Positions 7,210-14,529 of a stretch of 18,185 nucleotides of DNA are shown one piece after another (position 1 is the stretch's first letter; each line of letters starts with the position of its first letter). The notes beneath the pieces are model-generated. The model did not search any database, was not told the DNA's origin, and saw only the letters and a list, made by a program, of their open reading frames with translations. The stretch covers positions 1-18,185 of the forward strand of contig JBFXFK010000095.1 of the NCBI GenBank assembly GCA_050179135.1, given 5' to 3'. This stretch comes from UBA4064 sp050179135 (lineage in GTDB: Bacteria; Desulfobacterota; Desulfobacteria; Desulfobacterales; Desulfatirhabdiaceae). Made by a program: the position numbers and the translations under genes.

Positions 7210-7845
7210 ATGAAACTTGCAGATTTGACCGTATCAGAATTTGTCCGGGAACTGGGAGCTGTTTCACCGGCGCCCGGTGGTGGTAGTGTGGCGGCGCTTT
7301 GTGGCGGCCTGAGTGCGGCCCTTTGCGCCATGGTGGCCCGGCTGACCCATGGCAAACCCAAATATCGCGACAACTGGGAGGCCATGGAAAGCCTGATTCA
7401 ACAGGCAGACCCATTGGCCGAACGATTTGTTGCACTGATGGATGCGGATACCGAAGCCTATAACGGGGTTGTGGCGGCCATGCGCCTGCCAAAGGCGACG
7501 GAAGAAGAACAGGCGCTTCGAAAGGCTGCCATTGAACTGGCAAATCGCAGGGCCGCCGAGGTTCCCCTGGAAACATTGAAAAATACCCTCAAACTGGCCG
7601 ATCATGTCAAAGATGCGGTGGAAAAAGGAAACGTGAACTGCATTACCGATGCCGGCACGGCCGCCCAACTGGTCAAAACCGCAGCATATGGTGCGGCTTA
7701 CAATGTCCGCATCAATCTCAGTGGCATCACGGACCCGGTTTTTGTGGAAAACTGTCGTTCGGAAGTGAGCCGGATCATTTCCGCAATCGATGCGGCGATA
7801 GACGTGGTGGCGCAAAAGGTGGATTTTGAATTGAATAAATACTGA
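7210..7845 (+). CDS. fchA: Formiminotetrahydrofolate cyclodeaminase / methenyl-THF cyclohydrolase family
   Basis: A 211-residue all-helical protein of the FTCD C-terminal (cyclodeaminase) family. In this context it would release ammonia from 5-formimino-THF to give 5,10-methenyl-THF, completing entry of the histidine one-carbon unit into the folate pool. The family start MKLADLTVSEFVRELGAVSPAPGGGSVAAL and the central glycine/alanine-rich helix are clear. The later NVNCITDAGTAAQLVKTAAYGAAYNV block is also typical. I chose ATG at 7210 because AAAGGA precedes it by seven bases and family members start here; the frame extends upstream only through the heptamer repeat. FchA of acetogens and purine fermenters shows that this family can also act as a methenyl-THF cyclohydrolase. 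The hut neighbours favour the deaminase role. Confidence 0.9.
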   Translation: MKLADLTVSEFVRELGAVSPAPGGGSVAALCGGLSAALCAMVARLTHGKPKYRDNWEAMESLIQQADPLAERFVALMDADTEAYNGVVAAMRLPKATEEEQALRKAAIELANRRAAEVPLETLKNTLKLADHVKDAVEKGNVNCITDAGTAAQLVKTAAYGAAYNVRINLSGITDPVFVENCRSEVSRIISAIDAAIDVVAQKVDFELNKY

Positions 7846-7932
7846 TCCGGACAACCCTATGGAACAGGCAGAAGGCCCGATGCCGAGTATGGGGATATCA
7901 TGCCGGTCATTGAAACCGTCAGTCTCAGCCTG

Positions 7933-7956
7933 TAGGTCAGGTTGGCCGCGACTTTA
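7933..7956 (+). repeat. Degenerate REP-like sequence (one arm)
   Basis: TAGGTCAGGTTGGCCGCGACTTT resembles TAGGTCAGGGTGGCGCGGCTCTTT at 16741-16764, allowing one-base shifts. The latter is part of an imperfect palindrome, but here the closing CCTGAC arm is absent. TAGGTC-starting palindromes of this kind are common REP-type repeats in bacteria. The similarity is short, so I hold this loosely. Confidence 0.4.
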
Positions 7957-7965
7957 TCCCCATGC

Positions 7966-8024
7966 AAAACCCGAAGTTGACGGAATTGAATTCCCGGATT
8001 ATAGTCAAAGTCATCTGATATTCC
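7966..8024 (-). repeat. 59-bp dispersed repeat, copy 1
   Basis: Bases 7966-8024 match the reverse complement of 17568-17626 with about eight mismatches and no gaps. The core is AGTTGACGGAATTGAAT followed by CCCGGATTAT. The differences are mainly transitions. Read on the minus strand the copy starts a 25-codon frame (8014 down to 7937) beginning MTLTIIREFNSVNFGF; copy 2 gives MALIIIRGFNSVNSGF. Every codon that differs changes the amino acid, which argues against a conserved peptide. Confidence 0.75.
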
Positions 8025-8051
8025 GCCAAATTACCGATTCCGGCGCGACAA

Positions 8052-8174
8052 ATGGATACCGACATCTCATCTCCCCATGATGTCTTTTTCAAGAACATGA
8101 TGGGCCGGGTGAAAATTGCAGGAACCTATATCCAGCATTACCTTCCGACAGAAATCACTTCCCGGAGGGTGTAA
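8052..8174 (+). pseudogene. N-terminal fragment of an Rpn/YhgA-type (PD-(D/E)XK, 'Transposase_31') nuclease gene
   Basis: A 40-codon frame starting at ATG 8052 reads MDTDISSPHDVFFKNMMGRV, then KIAGTYIQHYLPTEITSRRV, and stops at TAA 8172-8174. The pattern S-P-H-D-x-F-F-K, a short spacer, then a helix ending in YLPxEI is the hallmark start of Rpn (recombination-promoting nuclease, PF04754) proteins. Those are normally about 300 residues long. The catalytic nuclease core, which comes after this segment, is missing, and I find no continuation in the other forward frames up to 8372. It is therefore a truncated remnant, consistent with the repeats around it. The call rests on motif recognition of a short stretch. 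Confidence 0.5.
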
Positions 8175-8372
8175 ATCAACCCCGTTGTCCCAAATCCGTT
8201 ACAATCAGAAAAAACAAAATCAATCCCAATCGACTTTACTCATGAGTAAAATCGTGTTACATCTATTTCGCCATGATGTTCAAACACGCGAGGCTATGTG
8301 CATCTTTCCGCATTTCCATATCCGGATCCGTTTGTGTATTGGGTCCGATAATCCGTTTCACGAGCATTTTCC

Positions 8373-9512
8373 ATGATTGATATCCGTCAGCGTTATATGA
8401 GAAACCCTGTTGAAGCGGATTTGAAAAGCCGGATGGTCTTTATCGGTGGTCCGAGACAGGTGGGCAAAACAACCTTTGCGCTGGGTTTTCTTGCATCACC
8501 CAACATAAAGCAGGCGGCCTACCTGAACTGGGATGATGTGCAGGCCCGCTCCTCACTGATGAAGGGGGAGCTGCCGGCCAACCAGGCTGTGATTATTCTG
8601 GATGAAATTCACAAATATGCGCGATGGCGGAATCTTGTCAAAGGATTCTACGACACCAGAAAGGGCGAAACAGCCTTCCTGGTTACCGGTTCTGCGAGAC
8701 TCGATCACTACCGGAGGGGAGGGGATTCTCTTCATGGCCGGTATCATTATTACCGCCTTCATCCCTTTTCACTGAGAGAGCTGAATCCAAATCCGTCTGA
8801 ATCGGATATGGCCCTTCTACTCAAATTCGGGGGGTTTCCTGAACCGCTCTTCAGAGGTGAAGAGAAATTCTGGAGGAGATGGCAGAGAGAGCGGACGCAT
8901 CGCGTGATCTACGACGACATCAGGGATCTGGAGCGGGTGAACGAGATCAGTCTCCTTGAATTGCTTGCGGAGGAACTTCCTGCTCGGGTTGGTTCACCCC
9001 TCTCCATCAAAAACATGCGGGAGATGCTTGATGTGGCCCATGAGACTGTTGACAGATGGGTGCGGGTTTTCGAGAGAATGTATTACTGTTTTCGCATTCC
9101 ACCCCTTGGTGCGTCCAGAATAAGGGCCGTAAAGAAAGAACAAAAGCTTTACCTGTGGGACTGGACATCTGTGTCAAGCGGCGGTGCACGATTTGAAAAC
9201 CTCGTCGCCTGCCAGCTTCTCAAATATTGTCATTTTATGGAAGATTCCGAAGGGTATGCCATGGATCTGAGATTTCTTCGGGACACGGACAAAAGGGAAG
9301 TCGATTTTGTTGTTTTGAAGGAAGGCCGTCCACTCTTTGCTGTGGAATGCAAGACCGGCGAGAAAGATATCAGTTCTGCCCTGTTCTATTTTATGGAGCG
9401 GATCAAAATTCCCACCGCGTACCAGGTGCATACCGGCACGCGGGACTATCAGAAGCAGGGAATTCGGGTGTTGCCTTTTTTTACGTTTTGCAGGGAACTC
9501 CTGATGCCGTGA
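8373..9512 (+). CDS. AAA_14 / DUF4143-family ATPase
   Basis: A 379-residue P-loop ATPase of the widespread AAA_14 plus DUF4143 type. Walker A is GGPRQVGKTT (residues 25-34), Walker B is AVIILDEIHKY (Asp77-Glu78), and the sensor segment is FLVTGSARLD (residues 102-111). The C-terminal DUF4143 region carries a PD-(D/E)XK-like pattern, REVDFVVLKEG...FAVECKTGEKD, with Asp311 and Glu325-x-Lys327. The family is common in accessory and mobile regions and its cellular role is unknown; proposals include nucleic-acid or toxin-antitoxin-like functions. ATG 8373 has only a weak ribosome-binding site. It is followed, 114 bases later, by the YhaO-like gene on the same strand. The preceding island of fragments suggests acquisition by transfer. 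Confidence 0.88.
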   Translation: MIDIRQRYMRNPVEADLKSRMVFIGGPRQVGKTTFALGFLASPNIKQAAYLNWDDVQARSSLMKGELPANQAVIILDEIHKYARWRNLVKGFYDTRKGETAFLVTGSARLDHYRRGGDSLHGRYHYYRLHPFSLRELNPNPSESDMALLLKFGGFPEPLFRGEEKFWRRWQRERTHRVIYDDIRDLERVNEISLLELLAEELPARVGSPLSIKNMREMLDVAHETVDRWVRVFERMYYCFRIPPLGASRIRAVKKEQKLYLWDWTSVSSGGARFENLVACQLLKYCHFMEDSEGYAMDLRFLRDTDKREVDFVVLKEGRPLFAVECKTGEKDISSALFYFMERIKIPTAYQVHTGTRDYQKQGIRVLPFFTFCRELLMP

Positions 9513-9529
9513 AACCCATCCTGAATGGT

Positions 9530-9555
9530 TGTGACCAAAAGGAGATTTTGTCACA
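9530..9555 (+). terminator. Hairpin after the AAA_14 gene (weak terminator candidate)
   Basis: TGTGACCAAAA, a five-base GGAGA segment, then TTTTGTCACA forms a ten-base-pair stem with one bulged C, 17 bases beyond the stop codon at 9512. There is no T-tract after the stem, so intrinsic termination is doubtful. It could instead protect the 3' end or be incidental. Confidence 0.3.
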
Positions 9556-9626
9556 TCCCATCCCATAAGGCTTGATCTGCCTCATCGCCCGAACAGGCTC
9601 TAAGATACATGAATGGAGAGGGGACC

Positions 9627-10889
9627 ATGTTCAAGTTCATTCACGCAGCCGATATTCATCTGGACAGTCCATTACGCGGCCTGTCCCGGTATCAATCCGC
9701 ACCGGCGGAATCCATTCGGGATGCCAGCAGAAGGGCATTCGAGAATCTTGTCGATCTGGCCATTGCAGAGAAAGTCGCCTTTGTTCTTTTGGCAGGAGAT
9801 CTTTATGATGGCGACTGGAAAGACTACAGCACCGGTATATTTTTTGGCCAACAAATGGGGCGGCTGGGCCAGTACAATATTCCGGTTTTTGCAGTAGCCG
9901 GAAACCATGATGCGGCAAACAGAATGACCCGGACTCTGGACAGCCCTGCCAATATGAAAATTCTGTCTTCCAGAAAAGCCGAAACAATCCGGCTGGATGA
10001 TCTGGGCGTTGTCATTCATGGGCGGAGTTTTGGATCACAACATGTTGACGAAAATCTGACAGTGACGTTTGGCCCTGCAGAAAAAGGCCGGTTCAACATC
10101 GGACTGCTTCATACCAGTCTTGACGGCCGGGAAGGACATGCGGTTTATGCGCCCTGCACAGCCAGTGATCTTTGCGCCAAAGGATACCAATACTGGGCGC
10201 TGGGACATGTTCACCAGCAGGAAATTGTTTCTGAAGATCCCTGGATCGTATTTTCCGGATGCATTCAGGGACGACACATTCGGGAAACCGGGTCGAAAGG
10301 ATGTATTCTGGTTACCGTCGAGGACGATGCGATCCTGGAAGTGGAAAAAATACCCCTGGACGTGCTGCGATGGGTTCAGTGCAGAGTCGAACTGACAGAT
10401 GTTGTGGAGATGCGGGACGTCCTGGACCGCTCCCGAAAGGCCATCGAAACACAACAGGCATGGGCGGACGGCCGCCCCCTTGCCATGCGAATCCGGTTTG
10501 AGGGTGCAACCCGGATATCGGATGAACTGGCTGCCTATCCGGAACGGTTCGAAAACCAGATCAAGGCACTGGGCGCCGAAATTGCCGGTGACAATCTGTG
10601 GATCGAGCGGGTCGAAAATGCGACATCCGGCAAGCGCGATCTGGATTCTGCCCTGGCCGATGGCACCGCATTCGGGAATTTGCTTAACGAGATTCTGGCG
10701 ACACCAGGCGATCTTGAAGAGATTGATGGCTTGAAGAATTTGCTCACCGATCTCATGCAAAAAATGCCCGAAGCATTTGGCCCTGAATCTGCCCTGAATC
10801 TGAATGAAGACCAAACGGTTCAACGCCTGATCGGGGAGGCCAAGCATATGCTGGTTGGCAGGTTGCTGACAGTGGATGGTGCAAAATGA
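9627..10889 (+). CDS. YhaO-type DNA repair exonuclease (SbcD/Mre11-like metallophosphoesterase)
   Basis: A 420-residue calcineurin-like phosphoesterase of the YhaO group, the nuclease partner of an SMC-like ATPase. The metal-binding motifs are in order: HAADIHLD (Asp9, His11), AGDLYDG (Asp58), AGNHD (Asn93, His94), LLHTS (His162) and LGHVHQ (His194, His196). The C-terminal part after about residue 280 has no catalytic motif and probably contacts the ATPase, as the capping domain does in Mre11/SbcD. I chose ATG 9627 over the in-frame ATG at 9609 because GGAGAGG lies directly upstream and the family starts MFKFIHAADIHLDSP. The stop codon overlaps the next start as ATGA, so the two proteins are translationally coupled. 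Confidence 0.9.
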   Translation: MFKFIHAADIHLDSPLRGLSRYQSAPAESIRDASRRAFENLVDLAIAEKVAFVLLAGDLYDGDWKDYSTGIFFGQQMGRLGQYNIPVFAVAGNHDAANRMTRTLDSPANMKILSSRKAETIRLDDLGVVIHGRSFGSQHVDENLTVTFGPAEKGRFNIGLLHTSLDGREGHAVYAPCTASDLCAKGYQYWALGHVHQQEIVSEDPWIVFSGCIQGRHIRETGSKGCILVTVEDDAILEVEKIPLDVLRWVQCRVELTDVVEMRDVLDRSRKAIETQQAWADGRPLAMRIRFEGATRISDELAAYPERFENQIKALGAEIAGDNLWIERVENATSGKRDLDSALADGTAFGNLLNEILATPGDLEEIDGLKNLLTDLMQKMPEAFGPESALNLNEDQTVQRLIGEAKHMLVGRLLTVDGAK

Positions 10890-13800
10890 GAATCGACCGC
10901 CTTGATCTCATTGCCTATGGACCGTTTACAGACAAATCATTGGATCTGTCCCATGGACAATACGGACTGCATGTGATTCACGGCAATAACGAAGCCGGCA
11001 AGAGCACGTCTCTCAGGGCTCTTGTTGCCTGGCTGTTCGGAATTCCAACCCGCACCAGCGATAATTTTCTTCATTCCCATCAACAACTTCGAATCGGGGG
11101 GAAACTGAGACTGTCCGATGGTCAAACATTGGCGTTTGTCCGGAGGAAAGGTATCAAGGGCACGTTACTGAAAACCGGAACGGATGAGTCTTTGGATGAT
11201 GCGGTTTTGGGGCCGTTCATGCCCGCTGGTATCGATGAAAATGTCTTTACCAAACTGTGGGGAATCGATCATGCCCGGTTGATTTCAGGGGGGCAGGAGC
11301 TGCTCAACCAGTCGGGCGATCTGGGGCAGGCCCTGTTCAGTGCTGCGGTTGGAACGGCGGGTCTTCGGGAAATACTGGCCGATCTGCAACGGGGCGCCGA
11401 GGAAATCTATAAACCCCGGGCATCCATCAAGATTCTGAATCAGGCCATTTCAAACTACAGGGACGCCCAAAAGAGAATCCGGGAATCGAGTCTGCCGATT
11501 GCGGAATGGAAGCGGTTGCAAAAAGACCTGTCTGACACGCTTTTTGCAATCGGGCAGCTTGAAGACCGTATCGCATCCAAAAACAAAGAGAAAAGTCGGC
11601 TTCATCGCCTCAATCGCGTGACGGGTGCGCTGGCCGAACGTCGATCTGTACTGTGCCGAATCCATGAGCTGGGAGATCCGAAACTGCTGCCGGAAGACTT
11701 CGAAGAAAAGAGAAAAACAGCCATTGACAAACTGCAATCGGCCAGTGAGGCAAGGGAGAAAGCCGGGACCAAACTCAAAATCCTGGAAGAAGAATCGCAA
11801 ACCCTGATTGTCCGTAATGAATATCTGGAAAATGAAGAGGCCATCCTGGCCCTCTATAAAGAGCTGGGTGCGGTTGAAAAATCAGTCCGGGACCGGCCAC
11901 AGCAGGATGGCAAGCGGCGGTTGTTGCGCAATGAAGGCGAAACCCTGCTCAAAAGCGTTCGACCGGATCTGAAACTGGATAACGCCGATGATCTGCGGCC
12001 GCTGCTCAACAACAAAAAATGGATAACACGGTTGGCGCAACAGCATGGCCTGCTGACTCAAAAAAAAGACAAGGCTGAATCGACACTGAGAGACATCGCG
12101 GACGAGCAGGAATCGATCCGAAACGAACTGGCCAAAAACCCGCCGTCGGACCTGGATATGAACGAACTGAAAGCCACAATTGCATCGGCCCGAAAGGCAG
12201 GGGATGTGGAACACCGATTGGCCGATTTACAACGGCGGGCCCGGGCGGAGCAACAGGTGTACGAAAAAGAGTTTGCCCGGCTCGGAAGATTTTCAGGGCC
12301 AGTCGCGTCACTATTAAAAATGGCGATGCCCGTATCCGATACGTTGGACGCATTTGAGAAAGCAACCGATGACTTGTCCGAAAAGATCAGGGACTACCAG
12401 CGAAAACGACACGAAATTGAAGCGGAGGAAAAGCAGACCAAAGAGCAGTTGCGGGCGCTTTTGCTGACAATTGATGTGCCGACCATTTTCGAGTTGACGG
12501 AATCCCGAAAAGTCCGGAATACCGGGTGGGGACTGATCAAACGCAAATACATCGAGAGAATCGATGTTGAAAAAGATATTCTGGAATTTGCATCCGAATC
12601 CGATCTTCCCACCGTTTATGAGCAAAAAGTCGATCATGCCGACCATGTATCGGATCGCCTTCGGTTGGCTGCCGACCAGGTTGTGAAACGGGCGGATCTG
12701 GAAGCGAAGATGGAAAATCTGAAATCCTGTCTGGATGATATCTCGGAGGCCATCAAACAGGCAAATGAAAACCAGATAGCCTTACAAAAACAGTGGGATG
12801 CCATATGGGAGCCATTGGGAATCACTTCAGGAACCCCGAGGGAAATGAAACAATGGGTTCTGCGGATGGAAAAACTGATCACAAGGGTCCAGTCTGCACA
12901 GGCGATTGCCGCCGATGCCCAAACCCTTGCAGCAGATCACCAGAGACTGAAGGAATCCGTTTCCATCCAGATCGCCCGGTTTGATGAATCGATTGCATGG
13001 CAGAAGATGAGCTTGGAGGCCATGATTTCTCTTTGTGAACAGCGGGTCGCACAGGAAGAAGCCATTCGTGAACGAAAACGTCAGATGGAACAGTCACTGG
13101 CCGACGCGGCCATTCGACTGAAAAGAACACGCGATGAGCTCAAATCGATCGAAACCGAACAGGCGAGCTGGTTGCGGGAATGGGGGCAGGCGATTGAAGG
13201 CATTGGTCTGAAAGCGGATGTTCATCCCGAACAGGTGACCGAAACATTCGATCGACTGGTGGCCTTTTTTGATAAATTCGACAAGTCGGAAGAATTGCGC
13301 AAACGAATTTACGGGATGGACCAGGTCGAAGAGAAATTCAATGAAAAGATATTCGAGCTTGCGGATCGCATCGGATTCAAAAGGGATGGCCAGGAGGCGG
13401 CGACCATTGCCGCACAGCTCAATCGGGATCTGAACGATGCGCGTGAAGCCCGTGTAAAACTGCAGGAAAATCAGACTCAAATTAAAGAAATAAAAGGAGA
13501 GATCGAAGACATTGACATAACGGCCCGGACTGCAAAAGATCAGCTTGCCGTATTACGGGACCAGGCAGACGCGGCAACCGATGACGATCTGATTGTGGCC
13601 GGTGAGCGGTCCCGCAACAGGCGGGCCCTCCACCAGAAGCTCGATATGATCGAGCAGGAACTCAACCGGAATGGTGACGGTCTGAGCATCGAAGAACTGG
13701 AAAAAGAGGCGGATGAATCGGAAATCGATGCCATCGATGGGGCACAGGAGATGATTTCCTGGGAGTTGAAAGAGCTTCAGGAGAAGCGGGACAGCCTGCG

Positions 13801-14398
13801 CGATCAGCGACAAACGCTCCAAAATGAAATCGCTGCAAAAGATGGCCGCGCGACAGCTGCAAATGCCTCACAGGAGGCGGAAGAATGTCTTGCCACCATC
13901 ATATCCGGCGCCGAAAAATATCTTCGGTTGCAAATCGCCGCACTCATTCTCGAACAGCGGATAGAGGACTACCGGAAGAAGAACCAGGCTCCGGTACTGG
14001 CCAAAGCCGGTGAGCTTTTTTCCAGGCTGACCCTGGGTTCGTATGTGAATCTCCGGGATGAGCTGGATGACAGCGGCAAACCCATTCTGCTTGGGGTTCG
14101 TCCAAACGGCAAAGAGGTGGCAATCGAAGGGATGAGCGACGGTTCGCGGGATCAGCTTTATCTTGCGCTGCGTCTTGCAACGCTCGAACAACATCTGAAA
14201 AAGGGGGAGCCCATGCCCTTTGTGGCCGACGACATTCTCATTGGATTTGACGACAACCGTACACGGGTCTGCCTCGAAGTTCTGGCGGAACTGGCTGCGT
14301 GTACCCAGGTGCTGCTTTTTACCCATCACCGGCTGGTTCCCGAGCTGGCAGAGGGCATTGACGCAAAAGCAGGAATTTATGTTCATGAACTGGGATGA
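10886..14398 (+). CDS. YhaN-type SMC/Rad50-like ATPase (SbcC-like)
   Basis: A 1170-residue ABC-type ATPase with a long coiled-coil middle, predicted to form a complex with the upstream YhaO-like nuclease in the manner of SbcC-SbcD and Rad50-Mre11. Walker A is GNNEAGKST (residues 33-41), in the AAA_27/YhaN context (MRIDRLDLIAYGPF). The C-terminal half-domain has the signature MSDGSRDQLYLALRL (from residue 1083) and Walker B MPFVADDILIGFDD (about 1110-1122), followed by a TQVLLFTHH switch region. Between them lies mostly charged heptad-rich sequence, with no obvious zinc-hook CxxC. It is longer than Bacillus YhaN (about 960 residues). The role is DNA end processing or repair by family; defence against foreign DNA is possible but not shown. 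Confidence 0.9.
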   Translation: MRIDRLDLIAYGPFTDKSLDLSHGQYGLHVIHGNNEAGKSTSLRALVAWLFGIPTRTSDNFLHSHQQLRIGGKLRLSDGQTLAFVRRKGIKGTLLKTGTDESLDDAVLGPFMPAGIDENVFTKLWGIDHARLISGGQELLNQSGDLGQALFSAAVGTAGLREILADLQRGAEEIYKPRASIKILNQAISNYRDAQKRIRESSLPIAEWKRLQKDLSDTLFAIGQLEDRIASKNKEKSRLHRLNRVTGALAERRSVLCRIHELGDPKLLPEDFEEKRKTAIDKLQSASEAREKAGTKLKILEEESQTLIVRNEYLENEEAILALYKELGAVEKSVRDRPQQDGKRRLLRNEGETLLKSVRPDLKLDNADDLRPLLNNKKWITRLAQQHGLLTQKKDKAESTLRDIADEQESIRNELAKNPPSDLDMNELKATIASARKAGDVEHRLADLQRRARAEQQVYEKEFARLGRFSGPVASLLKMAMPVSDTLDAFEKATDDLSEKIRDYQRKRHEIEAEEKQTKEQLRALLLTIDVPTIFELTESRKVRNTGWGLIKRKYIERIDVEKDILEFASESDLPTVYEQKVDHADHVSDRLRLAADQVVKRADLEAKMENLKSCLDDISEAIKQANENQIALQKQWDAIWEPLGITSGTPREMKQWVLRMEKLITRVQSAQAIAADAQTLAADHQRLKESVSIQIARFDESIAWQKMSLEAMISLCEQRVAQEEAIRERKRQMEQSLADAAIRLKRTRDELKSIETEQASWLREWGQAIEGIGLKADVHPEQVTETFDRLVAFFDKFDKSEELRKRIYGMDQVEEKFNEKIFELADRIGFKRDGQEAATIAAQLNRDLNDAREARVKLQENQTQIKEIKGEIEDIDITARTAKDQLAVLRDQADAATDDDLIVAGERSRNRRALHQKLDMIEQELNRNGDGLSIEELEKEADESEIDAIDGAQEMISWELKELQEKRDSLRDQRQTLQNEIAAKDGRATAANASQEAEECLATIISGAEKYLRLQIAALILEQRIEDYRKKNQAPVLAKAGELFSRLTLGSYVNLRDELDDSGKPILLGVRPNGKEVAIEGMSDGSRDQLYLALRLATLEQHLKKGEPMPFVADDILIGFDDNRTRVCLEVLAELAACTQVLLFTHHRLVPELAEGIDAKAGIYVHELG

Positions 14399-14465
14399 CA
14401 GTCGGACCGTAGAACAGTCGGACCGTAGAACAGTCGGACCGTAGAACAGTCTGACCGTCCGACTG
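14399..14465. repeat. 16-bp tandem repeat (CAGTCGGACCGTAGAA) with terminal inverted repeat
   Basis: Three identical 16-bp copies (14399-14414, 14415-14430, 14431-14446) and a partial, changed fourth copy start at the base after the yhaN-like stop codon. The block closes with GTCCGACTG (14457-14465), the exact reverse complement of the first nine bases of each copy. The RNA can therefore fold with any of the copies. It lies between convergent genes and may help end or stabilise transcripts; no T-tract is present. Confidence 0.9.
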
Positions 14466-14493
14466 CCCCTCTGCATGAATGCCATATGCGGCA

Positions 14494-14514
14494 CCTTCAG
14501 CCTTCAGTCTTCTA
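14494..14514 (-). repeat. Heptamer array (GRCTGAA type), after the 5'-nucleotidase gene
   Basis: CCTTCAG, CCTTCAG, TCTTCTA read on the plus strand. On the minus strand this is the GACTGAAGGCTGAAGG motif, 16 bases beyond the stop codon of the leftward 5'-nucleotidase gene. It has the same motif, orientation and position relative to a stop codon as the arrays after hutU and hutI, but without a visible second arm nearby. Confidence 0.7.
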
Positions 14515-14529
14515 CCTTTGACATCCCTG

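Larger units (their letters stand above)
7846..8372. other. Gene-poor 527-bp island with repeats and a gene fragment
   Basis: No intact gene is visible between fchA and the AAA_14 ATPase gene. The stretch holds a REP-like sequence without its second arm (7933-7956), one copy of a 59-bp dispersed repeat (7966-8024), and a fragment of an Rpn/YhgA-type gene (8052-8174). Downstream, 8175-8372 is AT-richer than the flanking genes and shows nothing I recognise, nor a convincing promoter. The mixture looks like decayed mobile DNA. Confidence 0.7.

Noticed and set aside
7859..8080. 73-codon frame in the repeat island
   Set aside because: It is composed of a REP-like arm and the 59-bp repeat read in one frame, with no ribosome-binding site. 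The match to the cytochrome tail is a DNA repeat, not shared protein ancestry.
8347..8352. GATAAT as a -10 element for the AAA_14 gene
   Set aside because: No acceptable -35 hexamer lies 16-18 bases upstream.
10035..10847. 270-codon open frame antisense to the YhaO-like gene
   Set aside because: The phosphoesterase motifs are on the plus strand, and the antisense product resembles no family.
14399..14465. CRISPR array or origin iterons
   Set aside because: Direct 16-bp copies have no spacers, and no replication initiator gene or AT-rich melting region is nearby.
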